Origin: Carex sylvatica
Taxonomy: Eukaryota > Streptophyta > Magnoliopsida > Poales > Cyperaceae
DNA: 19,753 nucleotides
NCBI GenBank assembly: GCA_964058845.1
Contig: CAXKVR010000656.1
Span: forward strand, 1 to 19,753
Direction: 5' to 3'
Below, piece after piece: positions 18,027 to 19,753 of the stretch. The notes under the pieces were generated by a model. The model was not told where the DNA came from. It did no database searches and saw only the letters and a program-made list of their open reading frames with translations. The position numbers and the translations under genes are program-made. How positions within the stretch are numbered: the first letter of the stretch is position 1; every line of letters starts with the position of its first letter.

Positions 18027-18238
18027 CTTGTAGAGATCCAAGAGGATGTTGTCAAGGGATTCTTGGACCTGATCAGAGCAGTGATTTCTGAGAGACTTGA
18101 TGGCATCGATCGCTTCTTCAGCTCGATTCTGCTGCTTCATCACTATGGCCACATCTTTTAACGCACTGTCGACCCGATCTCCTTCATTTATTGCCGACCA
18201 AAATAGCATGATTGCTCGGTTTGGTCCTTGTCTACCAG
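18027..18238 (-). pseudogene. Exon fragment of a POLLENLESS3/MS5-type TPR protein, 1-bp deletion
   Basis: The minus strand reads NRAIMLFWSAINEGDRVDSA, LKDVAIVMKQQNRAEEAIDA, IKSLRNHCSDQVQESLDN, ILLDLYK, the second-exon segment of plant POLLENLESS3-LIKE proteins (tetratricopeptide repeat family related to male-meiosis MS5/TDM1 and to SDI1). The acceptor (TTTTTCAG) and donor (AAG|GTAATT) coincide with the family's exon limits. The exon should encode 71 codons (213 bp) but is 212 bp: one C is missing in GACAAGGAC(C)CAAAC near 18220-18222, which throws the start LVDKD out of frame. The following exon, expected to begin K/R-CGR, is not present to the left, so this looks like an isolated, inactive exon. 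Confidence 0.87.
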
Positions 18239-19597
18239 CTGAAAAATTGAAATTAAAAATTTGTTAGAACTGAATTTTTTTATTAATAAATACAAAAGAA
18301 CTTAAGTAGGAGAATCATACCACGAATTTATTCAATAAACACCATATAAGCCACTCTATCAGACCTTCTATAAGACAGATTCGGAAAGTAACTTAAAGAA
18401 AGACTAATTCTTGAAAATTGTAAGTGAAATTAGGGTCCTAAATTTCATGGAAGGATTTTTTTACCTGCATAAATATATTGATCAAATTTCAACTGAGATA
18501 CATGACAGATCAATATGTATGAACAATAAAATGATCATTTTTCTTATTACATCTTACAAATGCTTTAATTAGTGCATATAATGTACACTATAAAGGGTTT
18601 TTTGAAGTACACAATAAGAAATGATAAGGCATAACTAAACTATTCCATTTCAAATTCCCTTGGTCCGGAAAATGAGTATAAAGATGCTATTTAGATTATC
18701 GAATTTTAATTCACATCAGGTTCTGTCAAAATGGGTTACCTTACCAGTAAACAGCACAAACAAGGGAAACCACACCACTAAAAGTTAAAAGATTACAACT
18801 CTACAAATATGCATCAACTGTTAGTTCTGCAATTAGCCTCCAATGCATCTAACTGAGTATTATTCTTCAAACAACCAACAAAACTACAAATTCCATACTT
18901 GTATGAACATACCAATATCACGCATAATTAATGCCTTAGTGGTCCACATCATGTAAACATAGCATCCCAACAGATTACTGCATAACAGCCCCAAAGAGGT
19001 AAAAAATAAACAAAAGCAGCTGGTATCGTAATCTTTTCACCAACAATTGCTCAGGTATTATAGTAGTTACATCAAGTACCCCTACCATTACTAAATGGAT
19101 ACCTTGATTTTGAAAATCTTTATCTGTTTTGACAAAGCCGGCAACTAAAGCCCTTGGAAGAGCCCTCAGTCAATCATCCCGACTCAAATCAATCACACGG
19201 CATTGCGCCTAAAACATTGTTTAGAAGATTCTCCTTTGCATATATAGCGGACCATTGTGCCCATCAAATAGCCACAGATAAAAAAAAATTAACTCATTAC
19301 TGACCTTGATGCCCATCAAACGCTCCCCGGTTCTCTAAAAGAGATGCTTCTCAGCCACAATAAAAATCCACTATAAACCCACCCTTGCATATATATACTG
19401 GTAACAGACTTCAATACAAACTTGAAACAGTAAACATGAAAAGAAAATACAAGGACTGAATAAGGGTTAAATAAGGAAATATTTGCAAAAGCAACTGAAA
19501 ATCTTGACTGAAGTGGCCACTACTTGGTATAAATCATTCATTCAGATGTATTCGAGTAAAATATAAAAGCATAGTAAACAAAGTAAGGTTTAGTTAC
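18239..19597. other. No gene seen; intron-like or intergenic
   Basis: AT-rich DNA with somewhat more balanced composition after 19000. Stops in all frames; no exon with plausible splice sites or recognisable product was found. Confidence 0.45.
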
Positions 19598-19753
19598 CAA
19601 AGCAGCAAGGTGTGCTTTTGGAGAATCCCCGTCGATCTTCAACCTGGAAATAGGAAATTCGGGAAGGTGGCCTGACTGCTCCTTCCTGAGTTGGTCACTG
19701 GGCCCACATAGTAGTAGATCTGCTTGTGCTAAATACAACCCGTCTGATAAGTC
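19598..19753 (-). CDS. Possible exon running off the window edge, minus strand
   Basis: From the right edge the minus strand is open for all 52 codons down to a donor (TTG|GTAACT), ending in phase 0. It is GC-richer than its flanks. The end reads FPISRLKIDGDSPKAHLAAL. The family of the exon at 18027-18238 has GDSPYVRAK at the end of its first exon, and the phase fits (0 to 0), so this could be a diverged or rearranged first exon, but only GDSP matches well. I do not recognise the product otherwise. Confidence 0.35.

Overview
The window looks like AT-rich, repeat-dense nuclear DNA of a flowering plant, probably a eudicot. The grounds are a Ty1/copia element with plant-type pol motifs, plant LINE fragments, Helitron ends and MITEs, GT-AG introns, telo-box/CT-rich leader sequence, and exon fragments of plant nuclear genes (mitochondrial ATP synthase beta and a POLLENLESS3/MS5-type TPR protein). 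I see no complete intact protein-coding gene and no tRNA, rRNA or CRISPR array.

Layout. 1-3924: the 3' part of a decayed Ty1/copia retrotransposon on the + strand (gag tail, protease, integrase, RT, RNase H, polypurine tract, 3' LTR), broken by five in-frame stops and four frame changes. 3925-5500: mostly featureless DNA with a doubtful Ty3-type LTR. 5500-5840: a CT-rich, telo-box-bearing leader resembling the 5' end of a housekeeping gene whose body is not recognisable. 6524-7066: a 517-bp piece of the nuclear mitochondrial ATP synthase beta gene (intron end, one exon, a whole intron, 15 bp of the next exon) set exactly between two 13-bp direct repeats. 7135-8530: a 34-bp tandem duplication, a GGTAC-rich stretch, a LINE 3' remnant and a Helitron 3' terminus. 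8639-11580: three fold-back elements, namely a 421-bp MITE bounded by TTAA, a 424-bp MITE inside a TTA microsatellite, and a roughly 830-bp foldback with modular arms. 11887-12192: a short retroinsert with a perfect 15-bp target duplication, a 3' hairpin and an A-rich tail. 12289-12955: a minus-strand LINE RT fragment. 13849-15231: three minus-strand, phase-0 exons of a coiled-coil protein I cannot name, one intron holding a 339-bp Tourist-like MITE. 16106-16432: a second Helitron 3' terminus (minus strand) with a truncated relative of the 9829 MITE. 17563-19753: possible minus-strand exons, including one exact POLLENLESS3-like exon carrying a 1-bp deletion.

The common theme is gene fragments kept with their intron borders, so they were moved as DNA rather than through mRNA, lying between transposon ends. 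The ATP synthase piece (+) lies upstream of a + strand Helitron end, and the POLLENLESS3-like exon (-) lies upstream of a - strand Helitron end. That is the geometry expected of Helitron gene capture, but neither Helitron 5' end was found, so this remains a hypothesis. I found no convincing new enzymatic or defence system. The most informative items are the ATP synthase filler insertion, the clean retroinsert and the foldback elements.
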